Shown piece by piece: positions 1-6,225 of a stretch of DNA of 15,536 nt (positions within the stretch are counted from its first letter, which is position 1; the number at the start of each line of letters is the position of its first letter). This stretch comes from an uncultured Bacteroidota bacterium. GTDB taxonomy: Bacteria; Bacteroidota; Bacteroidia; Flavobacteriales; Flavobacteriaceae. The position numbers and the translations under genes are program-made. The notes beneath the pieces were generated by a model, which searched no databases, was not told the origin of the DNA, and worked only from the letters and a program-made list of their open reading frames with translations. The stretch is from the NCBI GenBank assembly GCA_903819815.1, contig CAIJFC010000188.1:1-15536 (forward strand), written 5' to 3'.

Positions 1-41
1 ATATTAATAATAATTTTAAAAAATATATGATGTTAATATGA

Positions 42-76
42 TTGTTAAAAACTAATGCCAATTGTGAATAAGTTTG
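42..76 (+). promoter_or_regulatory. Possible nrdB promoter
   Basis: TAAGTTTG at 69-76 matches the Bacteroidota -7 element TAnnTTTG. A TTG at 42-44 could serve as the -33 element, but the 24-bp spacer is slightly longer than usual. The implied start near 83 leaves a leader of about 80 nt before nrdB. The box overlaps the left DnaA-like site. Confidence 0.35.
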
Positions 77-103
77 CTTTTTTAAACCACGATTATTCAC
101 AAT
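61..103. promoter_or_regulatory. Inverted pair of DnaA-box-like sites upstream of nrdB
   Basis: An exact 11-bp inverted repeat, ATTGTGAATAA at 61-71 and TTATTCACAAT at 93-103, is separated by 21 bp. Each arm contains TTATTCACA, which fits the relaxed DnaA box TTWTNCACA. The arm centres are 32 bp apart, about three helical turns. The left arm overlaps the best -7 promoter box (69-76). In E. coli nrdAB is controlled by DnaA, so control of dNTP supply by a replication initiator is plausible, but it is inferred. Alternatives are another dimeric regulator such as NrdR (the arms do not match the NrdR box well) or a hairpin ending an upstream gene, though no T-run follows it. Confidence 0.45.
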
Positions 104-163
104 CTTTGTAGTCTAGATTTTAATAAAATTTCAATATTTTAAATAGATAAAAGTCAACCAATT

Positions 164-1141
164 ATGGCATCAGTAGAACCAATTTTACAAGAAAACAAAA
201 ACCGCTTTGTGATTTTTCCTATCAAGCACCATGACATATGGGAATGGTATAAGAAAATGGAGGCTAGTTTTTGGACTGCCGAAGAAATCGATTTGTCTCA
301 AGATTTAAATGATTGGAATAATAAATTGAACGACGAAGAGCGTTATTTTATCAAACACATTTTAGCCTTTTTTGCGGCTTCTGATGGAATTGTAAATGAA
401 AATCTAGCTGAGAATTTTGTTAATGAAGTGCAATATGCGGAAGCTAAATTTTTCTATGGGTTCCAAATTATGATGGAAAACATTCATAGTGAAACCTATT
501 CGCTATTAATTGACACTTATGTTAAAGACGAATCAGAAAGAGATGATTTATTTAATGCTTTAGAGGTTTTCCCTGCGATTAAGAAAAAAGCCGATTGGGC
601 TTTAAAATGGATTGAATCCGATTCTTTTTCGGAAAGATTAATCGCTTTTGCTGCCGTTGAAGGAATTTTCTTTTCAGGAGCATTTTGTTCCATTTACTGG
701 TTGAAAAAACGTGGTTTAATGCCAGGATTAACCTTTTCAAACGAATTAATTTCCCGCGACGAAGGAGTTCACTGTGACTTTGCAGTGCATTTACACAACC
801 ACCATTTGGTAAATAAAGTGCCTAAAACTAGAATTCGTGAGATTATTGTAGACGCTTTAAAAATTGAAAGAGAATTTATTACTGAATCATTACCGGTTAG
901 TTTAATTGGTATGAATGCGGGTTTAATGACTCAGTATTTAGAGTTTGTTGCTGATAGATTATTAGTTGAACTAGGATGTGATAGAGAATACAACACCTCA
1001 AATCCTTTCGATTTTATGGATATGATTTCCCTACAAGGAAAAACAAATTTTTTCGAAAAGAAAGTGGCAGAATACCAAAAATCGGGAGTAATGAATACCG
1101 ATTCTCAAGCACAAAAAATTACTTTTGACGCCGATTTCTAA
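164..1141 (+). CDS. nrdB: Ribonucleoside-diphosphate reductase, small (radical) subunit
   Basis: Class Ia ribonucleotide reductase R2 subunit, 325 aa. It carries the di-iron centre and tyrosyl radical needed by NrdA to reduce ribonucleoside diphosphates to dNDPs in the cytosol. All expected metal ligands are visible by family alignment: D43 (EEIDLS), E105 and H108 (ENIHSETY), E166 (VEGIFF), and E200 and H203 (SRDEGVH). The radical tyrosine is Y112. The C-terminal tail KITFDADF resembles the eukaryotic R2 tail that docks on the large subunit, and the stretch FFAASDGIVNENL is also eukaryote-like. The ATG start gives the usual length for the family. nrdA follows 247 bp downstream in the same direction, so an nrdBA transcript is likely. 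Confidence 0.97.
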   Translation: MASVEPILQENKNRFVIFPIKHHDIWEWYKKMEASFWTAEEIDLSQDLNDWNNKLNDEERYFIKHILAFFAASDGIVNENLAENFVNEVQYAEAKFFYGFQIMMENIHSETYSLLIDTYVKDESERDDLFNALEVFPAIKKKADWALKWIESDSFSERLIAFAAVEGIFFSGAFCSIYWLKKRGLMPGLTFSNELISRDEGVHCDFAVHLHNHHLVNKVPKTRIREIIVDALKIEREFITESLPVSLIGMNAGLMTQYLEFVADRLLVELGCDREYNTSNPFDFMDMISLQGKTNFFEKKVAEYQKSGVMNTDSQAQKITFDADF

Positions 1142-1209
1142 ATTAAAATACTTACCAAACAACATTTCATTTTCGGAATGATTACTCGATAGTTTCAATA
1201 CATCTGAAG

Positions 1210-1307
1210 CTTTTAGCCCAGACCTGTCTGCCGACAGGCAGCTAGCAGTGAAAAACCTCACGCTTTTGGGCGTGGATTGCAACGGATAGCTGGATCAAGC
1301 TCCAAAA
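1210..1307. repeat. GC-rich foldable intergenic repeat between nrdB and nrdA
   Basis: This block is clearly richer in G+C than its AT-rich surroundings and has no convincing ORF. It contains overlapping inverted repeats: CCTGTC/GACAGG (1223-1228, 1233-1238) and CTGCC/GGCAG (1228-1232, 1237-1241). Further in, CAGCTA (1239-1244) pairs with TAGCTG (1287-1292) and encloses a CACGC/GCGTG hairpin (1259-1263, 1270-1274). The right end (GGATAGCTGGATCAAGCTCC) resembles, from memory, intergenic repeats dispersed in Flavobacteriaceae genomes. It could be a small non-autonomous mobile element or a structured RNA segment of the nrdBA transcript. No terminal target duplication is obvious. Confidence 0.5.
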
Positions 1308-1388
1308 ATAGATGCTGAAATGAGTTCAGTATAAATTACAAATAACCAAAACAGCGAAGGGATTTTCTGTTTTAAAAAAATTCAAATT

Positions 1389-3815
1389 ATGTACGTAGTT
1401 AAAAGAGATGGCCACAAAGAGCCTGTAATGTTCGACAAAATCACTGATAGAATTAAAAAACTATGCTATGGTTTAAACGATTTAGTTGATGCAGTAAAAG
1501 TCGCAATGCGAGTAATTGAAGGGCTTTACGATGGAGTTTCTACGTCAGAATTGGATAATTTAGCTGCAGAAACGGCGGCATCAATGACCATTGCACATCC
1601 TGATTATGCACAATTAGCAGCGCGTATTGCGATTTCTAATTTGCACTCAAATACCAAAAAATCATTCTCGGAAACAATGGACGATATGTTCAATTATGTA
1701 AATCCTAGAAACGGACTTTCGGCCCCTTTACTTTCGGAAGAAGTACACAAAGTGATCATGGATAATGCGGAATTTTTAGATTCACATATTATTTACAATA
1801 GAGATTTTAACTACGATTATTTTGGGTTTAAAACCTTAGAGCGTTCTTATTTATTGAGAATTAACGGTAAAATTGTAGAGCGTCCGCAACACATGTTGAT
1901 GCGTGTTTCTGTTGGAATTCACTTAGACGATTTGAAATCGGTGATTGAAACCTACGACTTAATGTCGAAAAAATACTTCACTCACGCTACGCCAACCTTG
2001 TTCAACGCTGGAACTCCAAAACCACAAATGTCTTCTTGCTTCCTTTTAGCGATGCAAGACGATAGTATTGATGGGATTTATGATACCTTAAAACAAACGG
2101 CTAAAATTTCACAATCGGCTGGAGGAATTGGACTTTCAATTCACAATGTTCGTGCGACAGGATCGTACATCCGTGGAACTAATGGAACTTCGAACGGGAT
2201 TGTTCCAATGTTAAGAGTTTTCAATGATACCGCTAGATATGTTGATCAAGGAGGAGGAAAACGTAAAGGTAGTTTTGCCATTTATATAGAAACTTGGCAT
2301 GCTGATATTTTCGATTTCCTAGATTTGAAAAAGAATACCGGAAAAGAAGAAATGCGTGCAAGAGACTTGTTTTTTGCTATGTGGACTTCCGATTTGTTTA
2401 TGCAACGTGTTCAAGATGATGGAAATTGGACCTTAATGTGTCCAAACGAATGCCCGGGACTTTACGATGTTCACGGGGAAGAATTTGAAGCATTATATAC
2501 TTCGTATGAAGCGGCAGGAAAAGGAAGAAAAACCATTAAAGCTCATGAATTGTGGGAGAAAATTCTAGAATCTCAAATTGAAACTGGAACGCCATACATG
2601 CTATATAAAGATGCTGCCAATAGAAAATCAAACCAGAAAAATTTAGGTACGATTCGTTCTTCGAATTTATGTACCGAAATCATGGAATATACCTCAAAGG
2701 ATGAAATTGCAGTTTGTAATTTAGCGTCACTTTCATTACCCATGTTTGTTGAAGATGGAAAATTCAACCACGAATTATTTTACACCGTTACTAAACGAGT
2801 AACTAGAAACTTAAATAAAGTAATTGATAGAAATTATTATCCCGTAATTGAAGGAGAAAATTCTAACAAGCGTCACCGACCAATTGGATTAGGGGTACAA
2901 GGTTTAGCCGATGCTTTCATTATGTTGCGCCTACCGTTCACGTGTGATGAAGCAAAAACATTAAACCAAGAAATTTTTGAAACCATGTACTTTGCAGCGG
3001 TAACCGCATCGATGGAAATGGCAATCGAAGAGGGTCCTTATTCAAGTTTTGAAGGGTCGCCAATATCACAAGGGGAATTCCAACACAATCTTTGGGGTAT
3101 AAAAGACGAAGAACTTTCAGGACGATGGGATTGGGGAGCATTGCGTAAAGAGGTAATGAAAAATGGCGTAAGAAACTCGCTTTTAGTGGCACCTATGCCA
3201 ACGGCTTCCACCTCACAAATATTAGGTAATAACGAAGCTTTTGAGCCGTATACTTCCAACATTTATACTCGTAGAGTTCTTTCAGGAGAGTTTATTGTAG
3301 TCAACAAACACTTATTGGAAGACTTGGTAAAACTTGGCCTTTGGACAGAAGATTTAAAACAAGAATTAATGCGTGAAAACGGATCGGTTCTAAACTTGAA
3401 TATTCCTCAAGACTTGAAGGAATTGTACAAAACGGTTTGGGAAATGTCAATGAAAGACATTATCGATATGTCGCGTCACCGAGGTTATTTTGTGGATCAA
3501 TCGCAATCGTTGAACTTGTTCATGCAAAATGCCAATTATTCGAAATTGACCTCGATGCACTTTTATGCATGGCAATCAGGATTAAAAACAGGAATGTATT
3601 ATTTAAGAACAAAAGCGGCAGTTGACGCAATTAAATTTACCTTGAATAATGATAAAAAAGCGGAGCCTATTGAAGTTTTGGAACAAGAAGTAAAAGAGCC
3701 AGTTGCAGCACCTTTGGAAACTCAAGTGGTTGAAATGACTCCGGAAGAGTACAAAGCCATGGTGGAACTAGCTAAAAACGCTGGTCCTGAAGATTGCGAA
3801 ATGTGTGGAAGTTAA
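1389..3815 (+). CDS. nrdA: Ribonucleoside-diphosphate reductase, large (catalytic) subunit
   Basis: Class Ia ribonucleotide reductase R1 subunit, 808 aa, partner of NrdB. Residues 1 to about 90 form the ATP-cone allosteric domain (MYVVKRDGHKEPVMF, strongly eukaryote-like). The catalytic barrel shows C217 (SSCFLL) and C443 (AVCNLAS) as the redox pair, with N426, C428 and E430 in the NLCTE motif. The radical-transfer tyrosines are Y737 and Y738 (GMYYLRT). The C-terminal CEMC (C803, C806) is the swinging thiol pair reduced by thioredoxin or glutaredoxin, preceded by a Glu/Pro-rich flexible linker from about 755 to 795. I see no TAnnTTTG box in the gap upstream, which favours co-transcription with nrdB. 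Confidence 0.97.
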   Translation: MYVVKRDGHKEPVMFDKITDRIKKLCYGLNDLVDAVKVAMRVIEGLYDGVSTSELDNLAAETAASMTIAHPDYAQLAARIAISNLHSNTKKSFSETMDDMFNYVNPRNGLSAPLLSEEVHKVIMDNAEFLDSHIIYNRDFNYDYFGFKTLERSYLLRINGKIVERPQHMLMRVSVGIHLDDLKSVIETYDLMSKKYFTHATPTLFNAGTPKPQMSSCFLLAMQDDSIDGIYDTLKQTAKISQSAGGIGLSIHNVRATGSYIRGTNGTSNGIVPMLRVFNDTARYVDQGGGKRKGSFAIYIETWHADIFDFLDLKKNTGKEEMRARDLFFAMWTSDLFMQRVQDDGNWTLMCPNECPGLYDVHGEEFEALYTSYEAAGKGRKTIKAHELWEKILESQIETGTPYMLYKDAANRKSNQKNLGTIRSSNLCTEIMEYTSKDEIAVCNLASLSLPMFVEDGKFNHELFYTVTKRVTRNLNKVIDRNYYPVIEGENSNKRHRPIGLGVQGLADAFIMLRLPFTCDEAKTLNQEIFETMYFAAVTASMEMAIEEGPYSSFEGSPISQGEFQHNLWGIKDEELSGRWDWGALRKEVMKNGVRNSLLVAPMPTASTSQILGNNEAFEPYTSNIYTRRVLSGEFIVVNKHLLEDLVKLGLWTEDLKQELMRENGSVLNLNIPQDLKELYKTVWEMSMKDIIDMSRHRGYFVDQSQSLNLFMQNANYSKLTSMHFYAWQSGLKTGMYYLRTKAAVDAIKFTLNNDKKAEPIEVLEQEVKEPVAAPLETQVVEMTPEEYKAMVELAKNAGPEDCEMCGS

Positions 3816-3838
3816 TTTAGAATTTCACCATAAACCAT

Positions 3839-3873
3839 AAAAAAACCGCTACTCTTTCGAATAGCGGTTTTTT
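3839..3873. terminator. Bidirectional terminator between nrdA and rng
   Basis: The stem ACCGCTA/TAGCGGT is extended by A-tracts on the left and T-tracts on the right, with a CTCTTTCGAA centre. It lies between the ends of the convergent genes nrdA (3815) and rng (3877), and both strands give a hairpin followed by a U-run. It probably ends both transcripts. Confidence 0.88.
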
Positions 3874-3876
3874 GTT

Positions 3877-5421
3877 TTAATCATTGATCACATTCCCTTT
3901 TTTATCAAAGAAATGATATTCAAAGTACGTGTAAGCGTCACGTGGTATTATTTTTACCCATTTTTTATATTCAAAAAACCATTTTGAACGAATGGATGGG
4001 AATCCTTGAGTAAGATAGGCGCCTACAAATGGGTGCACGTTAAGTACTACATTTGGCTGCGTTTTTACAATTCTATCAAGATCAGAAATAATTCTGTCGA
4101 TAATTAAAATTGGAGCTTCAATATCCCCTTTTTCATTGTTGGGATCTTCTTCTCTAGTTTCAATATTTACTTCTGGTCGAACCCTTTGTCTTGTTATTTG
4201 GACTAATCCAAATTTACTTGGGGGTAATATTTTATGTTTTGCTTTGTCATCGCTCATTTCTTCTCTTAAGAAATCGTATAACACTCTTCTGTTTTCTTGA
4301 TCTGACAAATCGATAAAATCAACAACAATAATTCCTCCCATGTCCCGAAGACGTAATTGTCTAGCGATTTCTGCGGCAGCAATCATGTTCACTTCCATGG
4401 CTGTTTCTTCTTGATTAGAAGATTTATTGGAACGATTTCCGCTATTCACGTCAATAACGTGAAGCGCTTCGGTGTGTTCAATGATTAGATAAGCACCTTT
4501 GCTCATCGAAACATTTTTTCCAAAAGAAGTTTTGATCTGTCTCTCTATATTGTATTTCTCAAAAATTGGAGTGTCGTTAGATTGATAAAACTTAACGATT
4601 GACGATTTTGAAGGCGCTATTTCTTGTATATAGTCCTTGGTTTGGTTGTACAACTCTTCATCATCTATGTGAATTCCTGTGAAGGAATCATTAAAAACGT
4701 CTCTTAACATGGAAGAAGCTTTGTTAAGTTCTCCCAATATTTTTGACGGATGATGAGCGGTTGGTAATTTTTTACACATTGCAGTCCATCTGTCTAACAG
4801 GTTCTGCAAATCTTTTTCTAATTCGGCTGTATTTTTGCCTTCGGCTACTGTTCTCACAATAACTCCAAATCCTTTAGGTTTGATGGACTGTACTAATCGT
4901 TTTAGACGCTCTTTTTCTCCTTTTATTTCTATTTTTTGTGAAACAGAAACTCGGTCAGAGAAAGGAACGAGAACAACAAATCTTCCGGCAAGAGAAAGCT
5001 CAGAGCTAATTCTTGGACCTTTAGTAGATATTGGTTCTTTTACGACTTGTACTAAAATTGATTGGTTTGGACTTAGAATGTCTAAGACCGTCCCATCTTT
5101 ATCAATTTCTTTTTCAAACTGAAAGTTTTTAAGGTTGAAATCCTTTATTTTACCTGCGCTTACAAGCTTTATGAACTTCAGTTGGGAAGCAAGATTAGGT
5201 CCTAAATCGTGATAATGTAAAAAGGCATCTTTATCGTGGCCTACATTTACAAAAGCAGCGTTAAGTCCAGCAACTGGTTTTCTTATTTTGGCAATAAAAA
5301 TATCGCCAACTTGGAAATTGCTTTTTTCTTCTTCTTTGTGTAATTCAATTAGTTTTCCATCTTTTAATAAGGCAAAATCTACGGCTTCAGAACTCGATCT
5401 GATGATTAATTCTTTATTCAC
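3877..5421 (-). CDS. rng: Ribonuclease E/G family protein (RNase G)
   Basis: Endoribonuclease of the RNase E/G family, 514 aa, acting in rRNA maturation and mRNA decay. An S1-type RNA-binding domain starts near residue 37 (QVGDIFIAKI) with AAFVNVG at 55-61. The DNase I-like catalytic core carries the two Mg-binding aspartates D324 (HVIDVNSG) and D368 (VVDFIDL). The family marker ITRQRVRP is at 409-416. The CPxCxG zinc-link expected shortly after this is absent: residues 417-440 contain no cysteine, and the whole protein has only C216. The length fits RNase G and excludes the long C-terminal scaffold of E. coli RNase E. The start codon is GTG, chosen because MNKELIIRSS matches the family N-terminus. 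No clear TAnnTTTG promoter was found just upstream. Confidence 0.95.
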   Translation of the reverse strand: MNKELIIRSSSEAVDFALLKDGKLIELHKEEEKSNFQVGDIFIAKIRKPVAGLNAAFVNVGHDKDAFLHYHDLGPNLASQLKFIKLVSAGKIKDFNLKNFQFEKEIDKDGTVLDILSPNQSILVQVVKEPISTKGPRISSELSLAGRFVVLVPFSDRVSVSQKIEIKGEKERLKRLVQSIKPKGFGVIVRTVAEGKNTAELEKDLQNLLDRWTAMCKKLPTAHHPSKILGELNKASSMLRDVFNDSFTGIHIDDEELYNQTKDYIQEIAPSKSSIVKFYQSNDTPIFEKYNIERQIKTSFGKNVSMSKGAYLIIEHTEALHVIDVNSGNRSNKSSNQEETAMEVNMIAAAEIARQLRLRDMGGIIVVDFIDLSDQENRRVLYDFLREEMSDDKAKHKILPPSKFGLVQITRQRVRPEVNIETREEDPNNEKGDIEAPILIIDRIISDLDRIVKTQPNVVLNVHPFVGAYLTQGFPSIRSKWFFEYKKWVKIIPRDAYTYFEYHFFDKKGNVIND

Positions 5422-5447
5422 GCTGTAAATTTTTATCCGTACTTTTT

Positions 5448-5511
5448 GGCTAAAGGCTAAAGGCTAAAGGCAGAAAGCAAATTGCTTAACGCTTATAGCT
5501 TATAGCTTAAA
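5448..5511. repeat. Inverted period-7 arrays forming an imperfect hairpin
   Basis: Three exact GGCTAAA heptamers (5448-5468) are followed by GGCAGAAA, then four GCTTANN-type heptamers (5484-5511, two of them GCTTATA). The left arm 5456-5471 can pair with the right arm 5491-5506 over 16 positions, with only two A-A mismatches and two G-U wobbles. A short AAGCAA-A-TTGCTT hairpin (5475-5487) sits inside. The element lies just upstream of the rng start, in the rng leader if transcription begins further up. No protein is encoded here. Confidence 0.65.
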
Positions 5512-5571
5512 ACCGATCAGTAAGGATGGTTAAACAATATTTTAACAGGTATTGAACCCGGCGAGATTTTG

Positions 5572-5641
5572 ATTTTCGAGTTCTGATTCTTGATTTTTCA
5601 AATCTTAAATCTTAAATCTACATTCTTCAATCTCAATTTCA
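5572..5641. repeat. Ten degenerate heptads in strict phase
   Basis: Ten successive 7-bp units begin at 5572, 5579, 5586 and so on to 5635 without a phase change. The early units resemble ATTCTTG and the later ones AAATCTT or CAATCTC; two adjacent AAATCTT copies are exact. GATT-type cores in the left half face AATC-type cores in the right half (for example 5585-5596 against 5600-5611), so the array can form an interrupted hairpin like the one at 5448-5511. It lies in the 260-bp gap upstream of rng. Confidence 0.5.
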
Positions 5642-5664
5642 ATGAACTTGGTTATTCTAAAATA

Positions 5665-5691
5665 GAAAAAGTAGTTCTAAACTACTTTTTC
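5665..5691 (-). terminator. Terminator overlapping the end of the small basic-protein gene
   Basis: Perfect 12-bp inverted repeat, GAAAAAGTAGTT and AACTACTTTTTC, with a 3-nt loop (CTA on the + strand). Read on the - strand, the A-tract comes from the final lysine codons, the loop is the stop codon TAG, and a U-run follows. It therefore ends the HU and small-protein transcript and insulates rng. Confidence 0.75.
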
Positions 5692-5774
5692 TTCTTGTGA
5701 CGGTTAGCTCTCGCTCTTTTTTTACGTTTGTGGGTCGCTACCTTATGTCTTTTTCTTTTTTTACCGCTTGGCAT
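5682..5774 (-). CDS. 30-aa extremely basic peptide, possibly ribosome-associated
   Basis: ATG-initiated 30-codon gene starting MPSGKKRKRHKVATHKRKKR and ending in four lysines. It has 11 Lys, 6 Arg and 3 His and no acidic residue, as in very small ribosomal proteins or RNA-binding peptides. It lies 29 bp downstream of the HU-family gene on the same strand and is followed by a terminator that overlaps its last codons, so the unit is a complete transcript end. From memory this short protein is conserved at this position in flavobacteria. I cannot assign a function from the sequence. It is not recognisably L34, L36 or the THX protein. The Bacteroidota-specific ribosomal protein bL38 would be one candidate to compare. 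Confidence 0.75.
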   Translation of the reverse strand: MPSGKKRKRHKVATHKRKKRARANRHKKKK

Positions 5775-5803
5775 ATCTTTTATGTTTATTGATTAATAAA
5801 TAA

Positions 5804-6094
5804 TTATTTTGTTTTGTTATTTGCTTTTACGGCTTCAACGAATACTTTAGCTGGTTTAAAAGCGGGTATGTTGTGAGCTGGTATTTTAATTGTAGTATTT
5901 TTAGAGATATTACGCCCGGTTTTTTCTGCTCTAGTTTTGATAATAAAACTTCCAAAACCTCTTAAATACACATTGTCTCCACTTTCTAAAGAGTTTTTCA
6001 CCTCTTCCATTAATGTTTCTACTGTTGCTTGAACGTCTCCTTTTTCAAGACCTAGTTTTTCCGAAATCTTTGCTACGATATCTGCTTTCGTCAT
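5804..6094 (-). CDS. HU/IHF-family nucleoid DNA-binding protein
   Basis: A 96-aa protein of the bacterial histone-like family, which bends and compacts DNA as dimers. The N-terminal helices (1-40, MTKADIVAKISEKLG) are followed by RGFGSF (45-50), the DNA-contacting arm (about 53-76, including TGRNISKNT), and the family signature IPAFKPAK at 76-83. The usual glycine of PGK is alanine here. The short C-terminal NNKTK is unstructured. The gene has a good promoter upstream and continues into the 30-aa basic-protein gene. I cannot tell HU from IHF subunits by sequence alone, so no symbol is given. Confidence 0.95.
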   Translation of the reverse strand: MTKADIVAKISEKLGLEKGDVQATVETLMEEVKNSLESGDNVYLRGFGSFIIKTRAEKTGRNISKNTTIKIPAHNIPAFKPAKVFVEAVKANNKTK

Positions 6095-6133
6095 TTTTTC
6101 CTAATTAATAAAGTTCTACTTTTTTTGAGTTTG

Positions 6134-6165
6134 CAAATATATGAATTAAAAAAACAAATATTCAA
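6134..6165 (-). promoter_or_regulatory. Promoter of the HU-family gene
   Basis: On the - strand, TTG (complement of 6163-6165) is followed by a 21-bp spacer and TATATTTG (complement of 6134-6141). This matches the TTG-N17-23-TAnnTTTG layout. The expected start near 6127 gives a leader of about 33 nt. Confidence 0.7.
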
Positions 6166-6199
6166 GCATAAACCATTAAAATTTAACAACATAAAAAAT

Positions 6200-6207
6200 T
6201 ACTTTTG
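6200..6207 (+). promoter_or_regulatory. -7 box of the mutY promoter
   Basis: TACTTTTG followed by C matches TAnnTTTG. A TTA at 6176-6178 with a 21-bp spacer could be a weak -33 element. Transcription would start about a dozen bases before the GTG start of mutY, so the leader is very short. Confidence 0.55.
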
Positions 6208-6225
6208 CATTCTAAATAATAGAAC

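Noticed and set aside
61..103. Chromosomal origin because of the DnaA-like boxes
   Set aside because: Only two boxes, with no dnaA, dnaN or AT-rich unwinding cluster of boxes; nrd regulation is the simpler reading.
1031..1282. 83-aa open frame on the - strand across the nrdB end and the GC-rich repeat
   Set aside because: Half of it is antisense to nrdB and the rest is repeat; no recognisable protein.
5448..5641. CRISPR array
   Set aside because: The units are 7 bp without unique spacers, and no cas genes are present.
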